Counted from the first letter of the stretch, positions 10,751-20,727 are shown. The stretch: 37,860 nt of DNA from Gammaproteobacteria bacterium (GCA_024510845.1 JANEMA010000005.1:1-37860); one strand, 5' to 3'. Made by a program: numbers and translations. Notes: a model not told the origin generated them from the letters alone.

Positions 10751-10774
10751 CCGAATTGAACTGAGGCAAAGCCA

Positions 10775-12088
10775 ATGGCCGAGATACACAAACTCGACAC
10801 ATCCGACGCGGACTTCATGCTGTGCCTCGACGCCCTGCTGGCCTGGGATTCGGTCTCGGATGCCGGGGTCAACCAGGTAGTGCAGAAGGTCATCGCGGAT
10901 ATCCGTGCACACGGCGACGCGGCGCTGATCGATTACACCAACCGCTTCGATGGCTGGCAGGCGGTGGATGCGGCCGATCTCGAGGTGCCGCTGGCGCGCC
11001 TGGAACAGGCGTGGAATGCCATCCCCGCCGAGCAGCAGCAGGCGCTCAAGCATGCCGCCGACCGGGTGCGCGCCTATGCCGAACACCAGAAGCTCACCGG
11101 CTGGGAGTACACCGAGGCCGATGGCACCCTGCTCGGCCAGAAGATCACCCCGCTCGACCGGGTCGGGCTGTACGTGCCCGGAGGCAAGGCGGCCTATCCA
11201 TCCTCGGTGCTGATGAATGCCCTGCCGGCCAAGGTTGCCGGCGTGGGTGAACTGATCATGGTGGTGCCCACCCCCGGCGGCGAGTTCAACGAGCTGGTGC
11301 TGGCTGCCGCTTGCGAGTGTGGTGTGGATCGGGTATTCCGCATCGGCGGCGCCCAGGCCGTGGCTGCGTTGGCCTACGGTACCGAGTCGGTGCCCGCGGT
11401 GGACAAGATCGTCGGTCCCGGCAATATCTATGTGGCTACCGCCAAGCGCACTGTGTTCGGCCAGGTCGGCATCGACATGGTCGCCGGTCCTTCTGAGATC
11501 CTGGTGATCTGTGACGGCAAGACCGATCCGGACTGGATCGCCATGGACCTGTTTTCGCAGGCCGAGCACGATGAAGATGCCCAATCCATCCTGCTCTGTC
11601 CCGACGGTAAATTCCTGGACCAGGTCGAGGCCGCCATCGACGGCATGCTGCCCGGCATGCAGCGGCACGAAATCATTGAAACGGCGCTGCGCACCCGTGG
11701 CGCCCTGATTCGCGTGCGCGACCTCGACGAGGCCGCCGAGGTGGCCAACCACATCGCGCCCGAGCACCTGGAACTGTCAGTGGAAAACCCGCGCGAATAT
11801 GCGGAGAAGATTCGCCATGCCGGCGCCATCTTCATGGGCCGTCACACCTCCGAGCCGTTGGGCGACTACTGTGCCGGTCCCAACCACGTGCTGCCCACCT
11901 CGCGTACTGCACGCTTCAGCTCGCCGCTGGGTGTCTATGACTTCCAGAAACGCTCCAGCCTCATCCTCGTCTCGTCCGAGGGCGCCGACACCTTGGGGCG
12001 CACCGCTTCCACCCTGGCGCGCGGCGAGGGCCTGGAGGCGCATGCGCGCTCGGCGGAGTATCGTTTGAAGGATCGTGGTCGGCCCTGA
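10775..12088 (+). CDS. hisD: HisD, histidinol dehydrogenase
   Basis: HisD performs the last two oxidations of histidine synthesis, from histidinol to histidine, with NAD and zinc. It has 437 residues, normal length. Family signatures include [46 protein letters not shown] and the zinc-site region [14 protein letters not shown] 132-base gap separates it from hisG. hisC, normally next, lies 21 kb away beyond the hydrogenase genes. Confidence 0.96.
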   Translation: MAEIHKLDTSDADFMLCLDALLAWDSVSDAGVNQVVQKVIADIRAHGDAALIDYTNRFDGWQAVDAADLEVPLARLEQAWNAIPAEQQQALKHAADRVRAYAEHQKLTGWEYTEADGTLLGQKITPLDRVGLYVPGGKAAYPSSVLMNALPAKVAGVGELIMVVPTPGGEFNELVLAAACECGVDRVFRIGGAQAVAALAYGTESVPAVDKIVGPGNIYVATAKRTVFGQVGIDMVAGPSEILVICDGKTDPDWIAMDLFSQAEHDEDAQSILLCPDGKFLDQVEAAIDGMLPGMQRHEIIETALRTRGALIRVRDLDEAAEVANHIAPEHLELSVENPREYAEKIRHAGAIFMGRHTSEPLGDYCAGPNHVLPTSRTARFSSPLGVYDFQKRSSLILVSSEGADTLGRTASTLARGEGLEAHARSAEYRLKDRGRP

Positions 12089-12091
12089 TGG

Positions 12092-12107
12092 GCACGGTGC
12101 AGCGTGC
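12092..12107. terminator. Weak hairpin between convergent hisD and the nickel permease gene
   Basis: GCACG at 12092-12096 can pair with CGTGC at 12103-12107 across a six-base loop, in the 30-base gap between convergent stops. No T-run follows on either side, so a terminator role is only possible. Confidence 0.22.
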
Positions 12108-12118
12108 TCATCGCAGGG

Positions 12119-12823
12119 TTACATCGGCGCACTCTCCAGTGTGATCCACAGCCCGCTGCCCAGGGTGAACAGGCCGATAGTGGCCTGCAGGCCGTTGTGG
12201 GCCCAGGTCAGGCGCCGGCTGCTGGCCTTCAGCGGCCAGGCGATGACCACCGAGACGGCTCCCATGCCGAGGAGGGAGCCGATACCGAACACCAGCATGT
12301 AGAGCATGCCCAGCCAGGGGTCGTGCAGGGCCTGCAGGGTGAGCAGGATCAGCGCGGCCGAGCCGGCCATGCCGTGCACCAGGCCGACCAGCAGGGCGCG
12401 TAGCGGGAAGCCCTGCGGGTGCTCGTGCCGGTGCGCGTCCGTGTCGTGGGCGCGTTGTCCCTGGTGGGAATGGGCATGGAGGTGCACGGTGCCGTCGTTG
12501 TGCCGGTGGACATGGTAGTGCACCTGTTCCTTCCATAGCCGCCGTAGCACGTCGATACCGAGCCCCACCAGCATCAGGCCGACGGTGAACTCCAGCCAGT
12601 GCGCCAGCCGCTCCGGCATCACCGTATCCATCCACAGCACCACCGAGCCGAAGAGGAACAGGGTGAGGGTGTGGCCCAGGCCCCAGGTGGTGCCCAGGCG
12701 CACGGTCTGGCGCAGCGAAGGTGAACGGGTGGCCAGCGAGGCCACGGCGGCGAGGTGATCGCTCTCCAGGGCGTGGCGCATGCCGATCAGCAGGCTCATC
12801 AACAGGATGCTCAGGATGGTCAT
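12119..12823 (-). CDS. UreH/NiCoT-like nickel permease
   Basis: This 234-residue membrane protein has about six hydrophobic segments. The motif MRHALESDHLAAVASL in the first helices and WGLGHTLTLFLFG match the UreH-like and NiCoT nickel/cobalt transporter families. Between helices 3 and 4 lies a His-rich cytoplasmic or periplasmic loop (about residues 100-140, some 14 His) that would bind Ni. It is the last gene of the hydrogenase operon, 9 bases after hypE, which supports a role in supplying nickel to HypA/HypB. It could accept cobalt too; substrate is inferred from context. Confidence 0.82.
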   Translation of the reverse strand: MTILSILLMSLLIGMRHALESDHLAAVASLATRSPSLRQTVRLGTTWGLGHTLTLFLFGSVVLWMDTVMPERLAHWLEFTVGLMLVGLGIDVLRRLWKEQVHYHVHRHNDGTVHLHAHSHQGQRAHDTDAHRHEHPQGFPLRALLVGLVHGMAGSAALILLTLQALHDPWLGMLYMLVFGIGSLLGMGAVSVVIAWPLKASSRRLTWAHNGLQATIGLFTLGSGLWITLESAPM

Positions 12824-12832
12824 GGGGAGTCC

Positions 12833-13855
12833 TCAGCAGATTCTCGGGAGTTGTTCGCCAACCAGCAGATCGACGATGCGTTCGCCACCGAAGCCGGTGT
12901 GCAGGATCACGCTGCCGGCGGGCGACTCGGTCACCTCGCCGATGATGGCGGCGTCGTGCCCGGCCGGGTGGGCGTGCATGACCTCGAGCACGGGCTCGGC
13001 GTCCTCGGGTGCGACGATGGCCGCCAGCTTGCCCTCGTTGGCCAGGTACAGCGGGTCCAGGCCGAGGATCTCGCATACCCCGCGCACCGTGTCGTGGATC
13101 GGCACAGCCGTCTCCTCGACGTGTAGTGCACAGCTGCTGGCGGTGGCGAATTCGTTGAGTACCCCGGCGAGTCCCCCGCGGGTGGCGTCGCGCAGGCAGT
13201 GAATATCGGGGCAGGCGGTGAGCATGGCCTCCACCAGGCCACCGAGTGGCTGGCAGTCGGTCTCCATCGGGTTGTCCAGCGCCAGCTCGCCCCGGGCATC
13301 GACGATGGCCGCACCGTGATCGCCGATCCAGCCGTTGACCAGGATGCGGTCACCCGGTCGGGCACGTGCTGCGCGGATGTCCACCCCGGCAGGGATGACC
13401 CCGATGCCGGCGGTGTTGATGAACAGCTTGTCGGCCGCGCCCCGGTGCACGACCTTGGTGTCGCCGGTGACGATCTGCACCCCGGCCTCGTCGGCGGTGG
13501 CCTTCATGGAGGCGACCAGCCGACGCAGGGTGTCCAGCGGCAGTCCCTCCTCGAGGATCATCCCGCAGGAAATGTACAGTGGGCGGGCGCCGCCGACGGC
13601 CAGGTCGTTGACCGTGCCGGTGATCGCCAGCTTGCCGATGTCGCCGCCGGGAAAGAACAGCGGATCGACGACATAGCTGTCGGTGGTGAAGGCCAGGCGG
13701 TCGCCGCGCGCGACCAGGGCATCGAGTTCCAGTCGTGCCTGGTCCTCGAGCGCGGCCAGCAGGTCGTTGCCATAGCCGCCGACGAACAGCGTGTCGATCA
13801 GCTCACGCATCGCCCGCCCGCCGGCGCCGTGTGCCAGGGTGATGGTTCCGTTCAT
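12833..13855 (-). CDS. hypE: HypE, carbamoyl dehydratase of hydrogenase maturation
   Basis: HypE receives a carbamoyl group from HypF on its C-terminal Cys and dehydrates it with ATP to a thiocyanate, the source of the cyanide ligands of the NiFe site. The 340-residue protein starts at ATG 13855 (MNGTITLAHGAGG) and ends PRIC, with the required terminal cysteine. The PurM-like ATP site (FTTDSYVVDPLFFPGGDIG and GGLAGVLNE) is intact. It follows hypD by 11 bases. Confidence 0.97.
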   Translation of the reverse strand: MNGTITLAHGAGGRAMRELIDTLFVGGYGNDLLAALEDQARLELDALVARGDRLAFTTDSYVVDPLFFPGGDIGKLAITGTVNDLAVGGARPLYISCGMILEEGLPLDTLRRLVASMKATADEAGVQIVTGDTKVVHRGAADKLFINTAGIGVIPAGVDIRAARARPGDRILVNGWIGDHGAAIVDARGELALDNPMETDCQPLGGLVEAMLTACPDIHCLRDATRGGLAGVLNEFATASSCALHVEETAVPIHDTVRGVCEILGLDPLYLANEGKLAAIVAPEDAEPVLEVMHAHPAGHDAAIIGEVTESPAGSVILHTGFGGERIVDLLVGEQLPRIC

Positions 13856-13866
13856 CCTGCCTGTCC

Positions 13867-14991
13867 TCACTGTGTTTCGACGGCCAGGCGGCCGTACTGG
13901 TAGTAGGCGGCGCAGGCTCCCTCGGAGGAGACCATGAGCGCGCCCATCGGTGTCTGCGGGGTGCACTGGCGCCCGTAGACCTTGCATTCCCTGGGGCGGA
14001 TCACGCCCTTGAGCACCTCGCCGCACTGACAGGAGCGCGGGTCGGCGATCTTCAGGCTGGGCACCGGGAACTTGCGTTCGGCGTCGAAGTGCGCGTATTC
14101 CTCGCGCATGCGCACGCCTGAATGGTCGATCGAGCCCAGGCCGCGCCACTCGAAGAACTCACGCAGCTCGAAGACCTTGGCTACCGCTTCCAGCCCGGCG
14201 CTGTTGCCTTCGGGCGGCACGATGCGCCGGTACTGGTTCTCGATCTCGCAGCGGCCCTCGGCGAGCTGGCGGATCACCATCCACAGTGATTGCAGGATGT
14301 CGAGTGGCTCGAAGCCGGTGATGACGATGGGCTTGCCGTAGTTTTCGGCGACGAAGCGGAAGGGCGCCTCACCGACCACCATGCTCACGTGTCCCGGTGC
14401 GAGGAAGGCGTCGATCCGCATGTCCGGTGAATCGAGGATGGCCTTGATGGTCGGTACGGTGGTGATGTGGTTGCAGAACAGCGAGAAGTTGTCGATGCCT
14501 TCGCGCTCGGCTGCCAGCACGGTGAGCGCGGTGCTGGGCATGGTGGTCTCGAAGCCGAGTGCGAAGAAGATCACCTCGCGATCGGGGTTGGCGCGCGCCA
14601 GCGCCAGCGCGTCCAGCGGCGAATAGACCATGCGCACGTCCGCGCCTTCGGCCTTGGCCTGCAACAGGCTCTTTTTCGAGCCGGGCACGCGCATGGCATC
14701 GCCGAAGGTGGTGAAGATCACCTCGGGACGTTCGGCCAGTGCCACGCAGTCGTCCACTCGCCCCATTGGCAGCACGCACACCGGGCAGCCGGGGCCGTGC
14801 ACCAGCTCGATGGCTCCGGGCAGCATCTGTTCCAGACCGTAGCGGAAGATGGTGTGGGTGTGTCCCCCGCAGAATTCCATGATCTGCAGCGGTCGCTCGT
14901 CTGATCGCGGAATTTCCGGCAGCAGGGTCTCGATCTCGCGGATCAGGGCGCGCGCCTTGTCCGGGTCGCGGAACTCGTCGACGAATTTCAT
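13867..14991 (-). CDS. hypD: HypD, Fe(CN)2CO cofactor assembly protein
   Basis: HypD is the [4Fe-4S] scaffold which, with HypC, assembles the Fe(CN)2CO unit. It has 374 residues. The family signatures MEFCGGHTHTIFRYG (about 42-56), VHGPGCPVCVLP and the C-terminal Cys-rich segment (CQCGEVLKG, RECKVYGRQCTP) are intact. ATG 14991 overlaps the stop of the preceding SIS gene by 4 bases. Confidence 0.97.
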   Translation of the reverse strand: MKFVDEFRDPDKARALIREIETLLPEIPRSDERPLQIMEFCGGHTHTIFRYGLEQMLPGAIELVHGPGCPVCVLPMGRVDDCVALAERPEVIFTTFGDAMRVPGSKKSLLQAKAEGADVRMVYSPLDALALARANPDREVIFFALGFETTMPSTALTVLAAEREGIDNFSLFCNHITTVPTIKAILDSPDMRIDAFLAPGHVSMVVGEAPFRFVAENYGKPIVITGFEPLDILQSLWMVIRQLAEGRCEIENQYRRIVPPEGNSAGLEAVAKVFELREFFEWRGLGSIDHSGVRMREEYAHFDAERKFPVPSLKIADPRSCQCGEVLKGVIRPRECKVYGRQCTPQTPMGALMVSSEGACAAYYQYGRLAVETQ

Positions 14992-15659
14992 GATGTCTTC
15001 CCTCCCGCATGCCCGCGGCTGTCGGCGAGCAGTGTGTGTGTCAGATCCCAGAGGATGTGGTAACAGGCCACGTGCACTTCCTGCACACGGTGGATGGAGT
15101 CGGTCTCGACCACCAGGCAGTGGTCCAGCAGGCCCGAGGTGCGCATCTCGCCACCGTCGCCCCCGGCGAAGCCGATGGTCAACAGGCCCAGTTTGTGGGC
15201 ATGGCTGAAGGCACGCATCAGGTTGGCGGAATTGCCGCTGGTGGAGAAGCCGGCGAGGGTGTCGCCGGCGCTGGTATGGGCCTCGAGCTGACGCACGAAG
15301 ACATGCTCCACGCCCACGTCATTGGCTACCGCCGAGCACATGGCTGCGTCCATGACCAGGTTCATCGCCGGCAGCGCGGGTCGTCCGGTGGTCACCGGGT
15401 GCTGGAACTCCACCGCCAGGTGGGCCGCATCGCAGCTCGAGCCACCGTTGCCCATGGTGAACAGGCGTCCACCTTCACGGTAGCTTGTGGCCAGGTCGCG
15501 GGCACAGGCGATCAATGCCTCGGTGTTGCGCGCGAAGAAGTTCTGCTTGACTTCCACGCTGTGTGTGGCCTTGCGGTGCACCGACTCGTACAGCGCCTCC
15601 TGCTCGGCCTGCGGGTCCTTGGCGCCGCCGGTGAGAAAGGGGTAGAGGGTATCGTTCAT
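14988..15659 (-). CDS. SIS-domain protein, phosphoheptose-isomerase-like, in the hyp operon
   Basis: This 223-residue protein has a single SIS (sugar isomerase) domain most like GmhA, sedoheptulose-7-phosphate isomerase. The phosphate-binding motif MGNGGSSCDAAHLAVEF (about 71-87), the second loop GFSTSGNSANLMRAF (about 137-151) and the C-terminal QEVHVACYHILWDL with its conserved His are all present, so it may be catalytically active. It overlaps hypC and hypD by 4 bases on each side and so is translated as part of the maturation operon. No other heptose genes (gmhB, hldE) are nearby. What it does for hydrogenase is unknown; substrate cannot be assigned. Confidence 0.85.
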   Translation of the reverse strand: MNDTLYPFLTGGAKDPQAEQEALYESVHRKATHSVEVKQNFFARNTEALIACARDLATSYREGGRLFTMGNGGSSCDAAHLAVEFQHPVTTGRPALPAMNLVMDAAMCSAVANDVGVEHVFVRQLEAHTSAGDTLAGFSTSGNSANLMRAFSHAHKLGLLTIGFAGGDGGEMRTSGLLDHCLVVETDSIHRVQEVHVACYHILWDLTHTLLADSRGHAGGKTS

Positions 15660-15940
15660 GCTGGTGCCTCGCTGGCGTGCATGGTCGCGAGTTCGGCCTC
15701 CACCTCGCCGAGCTGGTCGAGCAGTGCGAGTGTCTTGCGTGCCTCCGCCTCGTCGATGCGGCTCATGGCGAAGCCGACATGCACCAGAACCCAGTTGCCG
15801 ACGCAGGCCTCGGGTGGGTGCGTGTCATCGACGATGCAGGCGATGTTGATCTCGCGGCGTACGCTGGAGACATCCACCTGCGCCAGCAGGTTTTCGTGAT
15901 CGACGATCTCCACGATCTGTCCCGGAATGCCCAGACACAT
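15656..15940 (-). CDS. hypC: HypC, hydrogenase assembly chaperone
   Basis: HypC is a small chaperone that partners HypD and delivers the iron centre to the large-subunit precursor. It has 94 residues from ATG 15940. The N-terminal MCLGIPGQI carries the essential Cys2. The core GNWVLVHVGFAMSRIDEAEA is the normal HypC fold. It is paired with a second, HypC-related gene (hupF) upstream. It lies 5 bases after hypF. Confidence 0.96.
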   Translation of the reverse strand: MCLGIPGQIVEIVDHENLLAQVDVSSVRREINIACIVDDTHPPEACVGNWVLVHVGFAMSRIDEAEARKTLALLDQLGEVEAELATMHASEAPA

Positions 15941-15945
15941 GATTC

Positions 15946-18276
15946 CTACCTCTGTTGCTCGCGCAGGCGCGCCGCCGCAATGCAGGCCTGGCCGAGCGCC
16001 AGTCCCCCATCGTTGGCAGGTACCTGCCGGTGAATAAGTACTTGCAGATCTGCCGCACGCAGATGCTCGCAGAGCTGCTCGGCCAGCAGTCGGTTCTGCA
16101 GCACACCGCCGCTGAGTGCTATGCGCGTGATCCGCCGTTTCTGTGCCGCGGCGATGGCGACCCGGGCGAAGGCTTCGGCCAGCGCCTCGTGAAAGCCGCG
16201 TGCCAGCAGGCCGACCGGCACGCCCTGCTCGATACCCTCGATCAGTGCCGGCCACAGCGGTGCGGGGTCCAGTTCGACCAGACCGTCGCACTCGTGCACT
16301 TCCAGGTGGCAGGGGTGGCCGCATTTGGCGGCGTGCGCGGCCTGTTCCAGCGCCATTGCCGCCTCGCCTTCGAAGGACTGGTGCGTCGGGGCAAGCCCGA
16401 GTAGTGCGGCCACGGCGTCGAACAGGCGTCCGCCAGAGCTGGCCGGTGGACTGTTGACGCCGTGTTCGATCATGCGCCGCAGGGTCTCGAGCGGGCGGTC
16501 GGCCAGCACCTCGGTGCGTTCGAGCATCCCTGGAGCTTCGGACAGCAGGCGTGCGGCCAAGTTGCGCCAGGGTTCGCGCATGGCCTGCGCACCGCCGGGC
16601 AGGGCCGCCGGACGCAGCCGCGCGATCCGGCGGAAGTCCCGGTAGTCGCCAACCAGAAGTTCACCGCCCCAGCCGCTGCCGTCCTCGCCGTGGCCGATGC
16701 CGTCGAGCACGATACCCAGCGAGGGATCGGCATCCGCCGGCACGCCGTGCTCGGCCAGGCAGGCGGCCAGGTGGGCGTGATGATGTTGCACGGTGATCAG
16801 CGGCAGGCCCTCGCGTGTGGCCCGGTCGCGGCCCCAGGCACTGCTGCGGTAGCCGGGATGACCGTCGATGGCGATGGCCCGGGGGCGGTGTGCGAACAGC
16901 CTGGCAAAGCGTTCGAGCTGGCCCTGCCAGTCGCGCCAGGTGTCGGTCTGCTCCAGGTCTCCGATGTGTTGCGAGAGGGTGGCCTGCCCCTCGCGCAGCA
17001 GGCAGAAGGTATTCTTCAGCTCGCCGCCGAGGGCGAGCAGCGGCGGGGCGTCCTCCAGCCCCGGCGGCAGGGGAAGGGGCAGGGGCGCGAAGCCGCGTGC
17101 ACAGCGCAGGGGAGTGGGTGCTCCATCGATCAGGTGCAGCACCGAGTCGTCCACGCGGTTGATGATGGCGCGGTCGTGCAGCAGGAAGGCGTCGGCGATC
17201 GCGCCCAGTCTGGTGAGTGCTTCGTCGTTGTCGGTGCACTGGGGGCGGCCCGAGGTGTTACCCGAGGTGAAGACCAGTGGAGTGTCGAAATGCCGCGCCA
17301 GCAGGTGATGCAGTGGCGAATGGGGCAGCATGAAGCCCAGTGCGCCGCTACCGGGAGCGATGGCCTCGGGCAGTTGCCCGGGGCCGGGGTACTCGAGCAG
17401 TACGATGGGCGCGGCGCGGTCTTCCAGAGCGCGCTGCTCGGCGGTGGAGAGGGTGCGGTAGCGTGCGATCACCTCAAGGTCACGCGCCATCAGCGCCAGC
17501 GGCCTGCGCGGTCGTCGCTTGCGCTGGCGCAGTGTTTCGAGGGTGTCGCCGCGGGTGGCATCGGCGACCAGGTGAAAGCCACCGACACCCTTGATTGCAA
17601 GGATCTGTCCTTCGCGCAGCCGACGTGCTGTCTCGGCGATGGGGTCGTCGCAAGGTTGTGCCTGTCCGGTGCGATCGCTCAGCCACAGGCGCGGGCCGCA
17701 TTCGGGGCATGCGATGGGCTGGGCGTGGAAGCGTCGGTCGGCCGGGTCGGCGTATTCGTCGGTGCACTGTGGACACATCGGGAACCCGGCCATGCTGGTG
17801 CGGGCACGATCGTAGGGCAGCCCACTCAGGATGGACAGGCGTGGTCCGCAGTGGGTGCAGTTGGCGAAGGGGTGGCCGGCGCGACGGTCGCTGGCGGAGA
17901 GCACCTCGGCCAGGCAGTCCGGGCAGGTGGCCACATCGGGCGAGACCAGGGTGCGGATGGCGCCCCCCTCGCTGGGCACGATGTGGAAGCTCGCTGGCGG
18001 TTCGCCCGGCTCGGTGCCTTCGGTTTCGAGGGTGTCGATGCGTGCCAGCGGGGGCGGATCGCGGCGCAGCTGGGTCATGAAGTCGTCGATCTCGGCGGCC
18101 AGGCCGTACAGGCGGATCGCCACGCCGTCGCCATCGTTGAGGACCTCGCCGGACAGGCCCAGCGTGCGCGCCAGCCGCCACACTGCCGGGCGGAAGCCCA
18201 CACCCTGCACGATACCACGCACACGGATGCACCAGGTGGTCGGTTGGTCGGTGGCGAGGCGGCTCGGGGTGTTCAT
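15946..18276 (-). CDS. hypF: HypF, carbamoyltransferase of hydrogenase maturation
   Basis: HypF turns carbamoyl phosphate and ATP into carbamoyl-adenylate and loads HypE. The 776-residue protein has all domains in order: acylphosphatase (RVRGIVQGVGFRPAVWRLA, about 18-36), two zinc fingers (CPDC...CTHCGPR and CPQC...CPECGPR, about 118-205), a YrdC-like domain (AIKGVGGFHLVADA), and the Kae1-like C-terminal domain (VQHHHAHLAAC, LDGIGHGEDGSGWGGE, LSGGVLQNRLL). The start ATG 18276 lies just after hupV. Upstream in-frame codons do not look like HypF. Confidence 0.97.
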   Translation of the reverse strand: MNTPSRLATDQPTTWCIRVRGIVQGVGFRPAVWRLARTLGLSGEVLNDGDGVAIRLYGLAAEIDDFMTQLRRDPPPLARIDTLETEGTEPGEPPASFHIVPSEGGAIRTLVSPDVATCPDCLAEVLSASDRRAGHPFANCTHCGPRLSILSGLPYDRARTSMAGFPMCPQCTDEYADPADRRFHAQPIACPECGPRLWLSDRTGQAQPCDDPIAETARRLREGQILAIKGVGGFHLVADATRGDTLETLRQRKRRPRRPLALMARDLEVIARYRTLSTAEQRALEDRAAPIVLLEYPGPGQLPEAIAPGSGALGFMLPHSPLHHLLARHFDTPLVFTSGNTSGRPQCTDNDEALTRLGAIADAFLLHDRAIINRVDDSVLHLIDGAPTPLRCARGFAPLPLPLPPGLEDAPPLLALGGELKNTFCLLREGQATLSQHIGDLEQTDTWRDWQGQLERFARLFAHRPRAIAIDGHPGYRSSAWGRDRATREGLPLITVQHHHAHLAACLAEHGVPADADPSLGIVLDGIGHGEDGSGWGGELLVGDYRDFRRIARLRPAALPGGAQAMREPWRNLAARLLSEAPGMLERTEVLADRPLETLRRMIEHGVNSPPASSGGRLFDAVAALLGLAPTHQSFEGEAAMALEQAAHAAKCGHPCHLEVHECDGLVELDPAPLWPALIEGIEQGVPVGLLARGFHEALAEAFARVAIAAAQKRRITRIALSGGVLQNRLLAEQLCEHLRAADLQVLIHRQVPANDGGLALGQACIAAARLREQQR

Positions 18277-18277
18277 C

Positions 18278-19723
18278 TCAGTGCACCGTGCAGACCATGC
18301 AGGGGTCGAAGGAGCGCACCACGTGCTGGATGGCCACCGCGTCGTGCCCATCTGGCCCGACGGCCAGGCCGACGAGCGCCTGCTCCAGCACGCCAGGGGT
18401 GCCTTCGGCGTCGCGTGGCGAGAAGTTCCAGGTGGTCGGTGCGATAATCTGGTAGTTGAGGATGCGCCCGTTGCGTATCCGCAGCCAGTGGCCCAGGCTG
18501 CCGCGCGCGGCCTCCACCAGCCCGGCACCCTCGGCCTCGTCGGGGACCGGGGCGTCGAGGCAGAAGGGCTGTCGCGGGCGCAGTGCCAGCACCCAGTCTT
18601 CCATTACCGGCACCAGGCGCGCCAGCTCCAGCAGGCGTGCGATCACGCGGTTGCGCACATTGCCACCGCTCTGGGCGACCAGGGCGCGGATCAGCGGGTG
18701 GTCGTCGATCAGCTGGCGAGCCAGTGCGCCGGTCTCCATCACCTGGCCATTCAGGCGCGGCGCCTTGCACCAGCTGTAGGCCCCGGGCTTGTCGGCGGCT
18801 GGCAGGGTGGCACCTTCGCGTGGATGGCGCGGGCCGTTCTGCGACCGTATCCAGCTGCAGCTCACGTCCTCGCGGATGGCCGAGGGATCGAGCGCACCAC
18901 GTTTGCCATCTGCCCAGGTGCTGCGCGCGAACAGGTGACCATCGGCTCGTGCGTAGGCGCCGAAGCTCAGGAAGCGGTCGGGGCCGCGGCCGATGGTGGC
19001 GAGATCCAGCGCTCCGGCGACCTGCAGGAAACGCCCGAAGTCGCTGTCGGCGTGACGTTCGGCCCAGTCGTCCAGCGCGTCGGGGGAGTCCAGCGCAGCG
19101 ACCGATTCGAGTGCGTCACCGAACAGGGTGGTCTCGAGGAACTGTCGGAACTGGCCGACGATCTGGCGCAGGCGGATGCGCTCCTGGGGCTCGACCGGGC
19201 GGGTCGAGCCGCCGGGCTGGATGCTCAGGCTGTGTGGCCACTTGCCGGCGAGGATGCCGGTCAGGTGCAGGAAGGCTGCACGTGCAGGCAGCACCTCGCG
19301 TGCGCAGCGTCCGGTCTGCGCTCGAAAGCGTTCCGCAATGGCCGCTTGCCAAGGGTGATCGGCGTAGGCCTCGCGCGCGAAATCGGGCATGAAGAACAGG
19401 TAGAAATGGGTCAGGTGATCGGCCAGGTTCTCGCAGGCGAGCACCAGGTTGGTCGTCAGGCGGCCGTTGTCGGGCATCTCGAGCTCCATGGCTTCGCGCA
19501 GCGCGGAGGCCGCGGCCACCGCCTGCGAGACCGAGCAGATGCCGCAGATGCGAGGGGTGTAGACCAGGGCGTCACGTGGGTTGCGGCCGTGCAGGATCTG
19601 TTCGAAGCCGCGGAACAGGGGGGAATTGACCCAGGCGGCCTTGATGCGGCCGTCTTCGATCTCGACCTGCACCTCGAGATCGCCCTCGACACGGTTGAAG
19701 GGACCGTATAGCCGCCGGCTCAT
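18278..19723 (-). CDS. hupV: HupV, large subunit of the H2-sensing regulatory hydrogenase
   Basis: HupV (HoxC type) is the catalytic subunit of a cytoplasmic regulatory [NiFe] hydrogenase. The L1 ligands are Cys60 and Cys63 (RICGIC) and the L2 ligands are Cys475 and Cys478 in the terminal DPCMVCTVH. The protein, 481 residues, stops right after that His. It thus has no C-terminal peptide for a protease to remove, a known trait of sensory hydrogenases. ATG 19723 overlaps the hupU stop by 4 bases. Its role is to detect H2 and pass the signal to HupT. Confidence 0.95.
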   Translation of the reverse strand: MSRRLYGPFNRVEGDLEVQVEIEDGRIKAAWVNSPLFRGFEQILHGRNPRDALVYTPRICGICSVSQAVAAASALREAMELEMPDNGRLTTNLVLACENLADHLTHFYLFFMPDFAREAYADHPWQAAIAERFRAQTGRCAREVLPARAAFLHLTGILAGKWPHSLSIQPGGSTRPVEPQERIRLRQIVGQFRQFLETTLFGDALESVAALDSPDALDDWAERHADSDFGRFLQVAGALDLATIGRGPDRFLSFGAYARADGHLFARSTWADGKRGALDPSAIREDVSCSWIRSQNGPRHPREGATLPAADKPGAYSWCKAPRLNGQVMETGALARQLIDDHPLIRALVAQSGGNVRNRVIARLLELARLVPVMEDWVLALRPRQPFCLDAPVPDEAEGAGLVEAARGSLGHWLRIRNGRILNYQIIAPTTWNFSPRDAEGTPGVLEQALVGLAVGPDGHDAVAIQHVVRSFDPCMVCTVH

Positions 19724-20727
19724 GGTCGCCTCCGCCGGCCGCCGGTGGGTGGCACCTCGATGTGTTCGGCCACCGCGTTGCGGCGCAGACGTTCGGGGGT
19801 GGCGGCCTTGGCCAGCGAGGCCAGGGCCACGAACCAGGCCTTGGGCATATCGCTGGGCAGGCCGATCGGAATACCCCCCAGCTTGGGCGTCTCCTGGAAG
19901 GGGTGATTGGGGGTTTCGAAGGTCGGTGCGGTGCAGTTGATACAGGCATAGCCGCCCTTGAGGCAGGAGCCGCCACCGTTCCAGGGGCGGATATTGCAAT
20001 CGGCGCGCGCCTGGGTGCCCAGACAGCCCATGTGCTCCATCATGCAGCCCTGATCGCCGGGCTTCTCGGCGCTGGCCTTGAATTCGTAGTACTCGTTGCG
20101 CGGGCAGCCGTGGTGAACCAGATGATCGGTGTAGTTGCGCGGGCGGTGGTATTCGTCGAGTGCGTCTTCATCCAGTTCACCCAGCGCCAACTGTGCCAGG
20201 CAGTCGAGTACCCAGCCGGAGTGGATGGGGCAGCCGGCGATGTTGATCACAGGCAGGCCGCCGGCAGCCTGCCAGTCCTCGCCAAGCAGGCCGCCGGGGT
20301 GTTCGCCTGTGTATTGCAGGCCACAGGCCTCGCCGGGATTGTCGCCGGCAGCGGTGATGCCGCCGAAGGCCGCGCAACTGCCGATGGCGACCACGTGGCG
20401 CGCCAGCCCGGCCAGTTCACGAAGCCAGTCGCGAATGGGGCGGCCGCTGCCGGCGAGCCGGTGGAAGCGGCCGGTGCCGTCCGGGCCTTGCATCACCGAT
20501 CCCTCGAGGCAGAGGATGTCGAGGCGTTGTTCGCCGCGCGAGATGCGTCCGAGCAGGTCGAGAAACTCCTCGGCACTGGCCTCGCTCAAGGAAGGGTGCC
20601 AGAGCAGTTCGATGTCTGACAGTTCGAGTGCACCGTAGAGATCGGGGTGCTCGGCATCGAGCAGCGACATGCTGCAACCGCCGCAACCGCCGGATTGGAG
20701 CCAAAGCAGAGTGAGGCGATCGCTCAT
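19720..20727 (-). CDS. hupU: HupU, small subunit of the H2-sensing regulatory hydrogenase
   Basis: HupU (HoxB type) carries three FeS clusters. It has 335 residues from ATG 20727 and begins [20 protein letters not shown], with no Tat signal peptide, so the sensor stays in the cytoplasm. The proximal-cluster CGGC motif has the standard cysteine number, unlike hupS. Later cluster ligands are visible in [23 protein letters not shown] and [11 protein letters not shown]. It also lacks a C-terminal membrane anchor. It overlaps hupT by 4 bases. Confidence 0.95.
   Translation of the reverse strand: MSDRLTLLWLQSGGCGGCSMSLLDAEHPDLYGALELSDIELLWHPSLSEASAEEFLDLLGRISRGEQRLDILCLEGSVMQGPDGTGRFHRLAGSGRPIRDWLRELAGLARHVVAIGSCAAFGGITAAGDNPGEACGLQYTGEHPGGLLGEDWQAAGGLPVINIAGCPIHSGWVLDCLAQLALGELDEDALDEYHRPRNYTDHLVHHGCPRNEYYEFKASAEKPGDQGCMMEHMGCLGTQARADCNIRPWNGGGSCLKGGYACINCTAPTFETPNHPFQETPKLGGIPIGLPSDMPKAWFVALASLAKAATPERLRRNAVAEHIEVPPTGGRRRRP

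Noticed and set aside
10067..11767. Long minus-strand open frame opposite hisG and hisD
   Set aside because: It crosses two real genes and the gap between them with no recognisable domain; it is a GC-frame artefact.
14988..15659. Calling the SIS gene gmhA for LPS heptose synthesis
   Set aside because: The fold supports isomerase-like activity, but the operon context points elsewhere and no partner heptose genes are in view, so I left the symbol empty.
16462..18447. Very long plus-strand open frame opposite hypF
   Set aside because: It is antisense to an intact, motif-rich HypF and its translation shows no family signature. Long antisense frames are expected in GC-rich coding DNA.
18278..20727. 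Second energy-conserving uptake hydrogenase
   Set aside because: The small subunit lacks a Tat signal and membrane anchor, and the large subunit lacks the cleavable tail. With hupT and hupR adjacent, a sensor is the better call.
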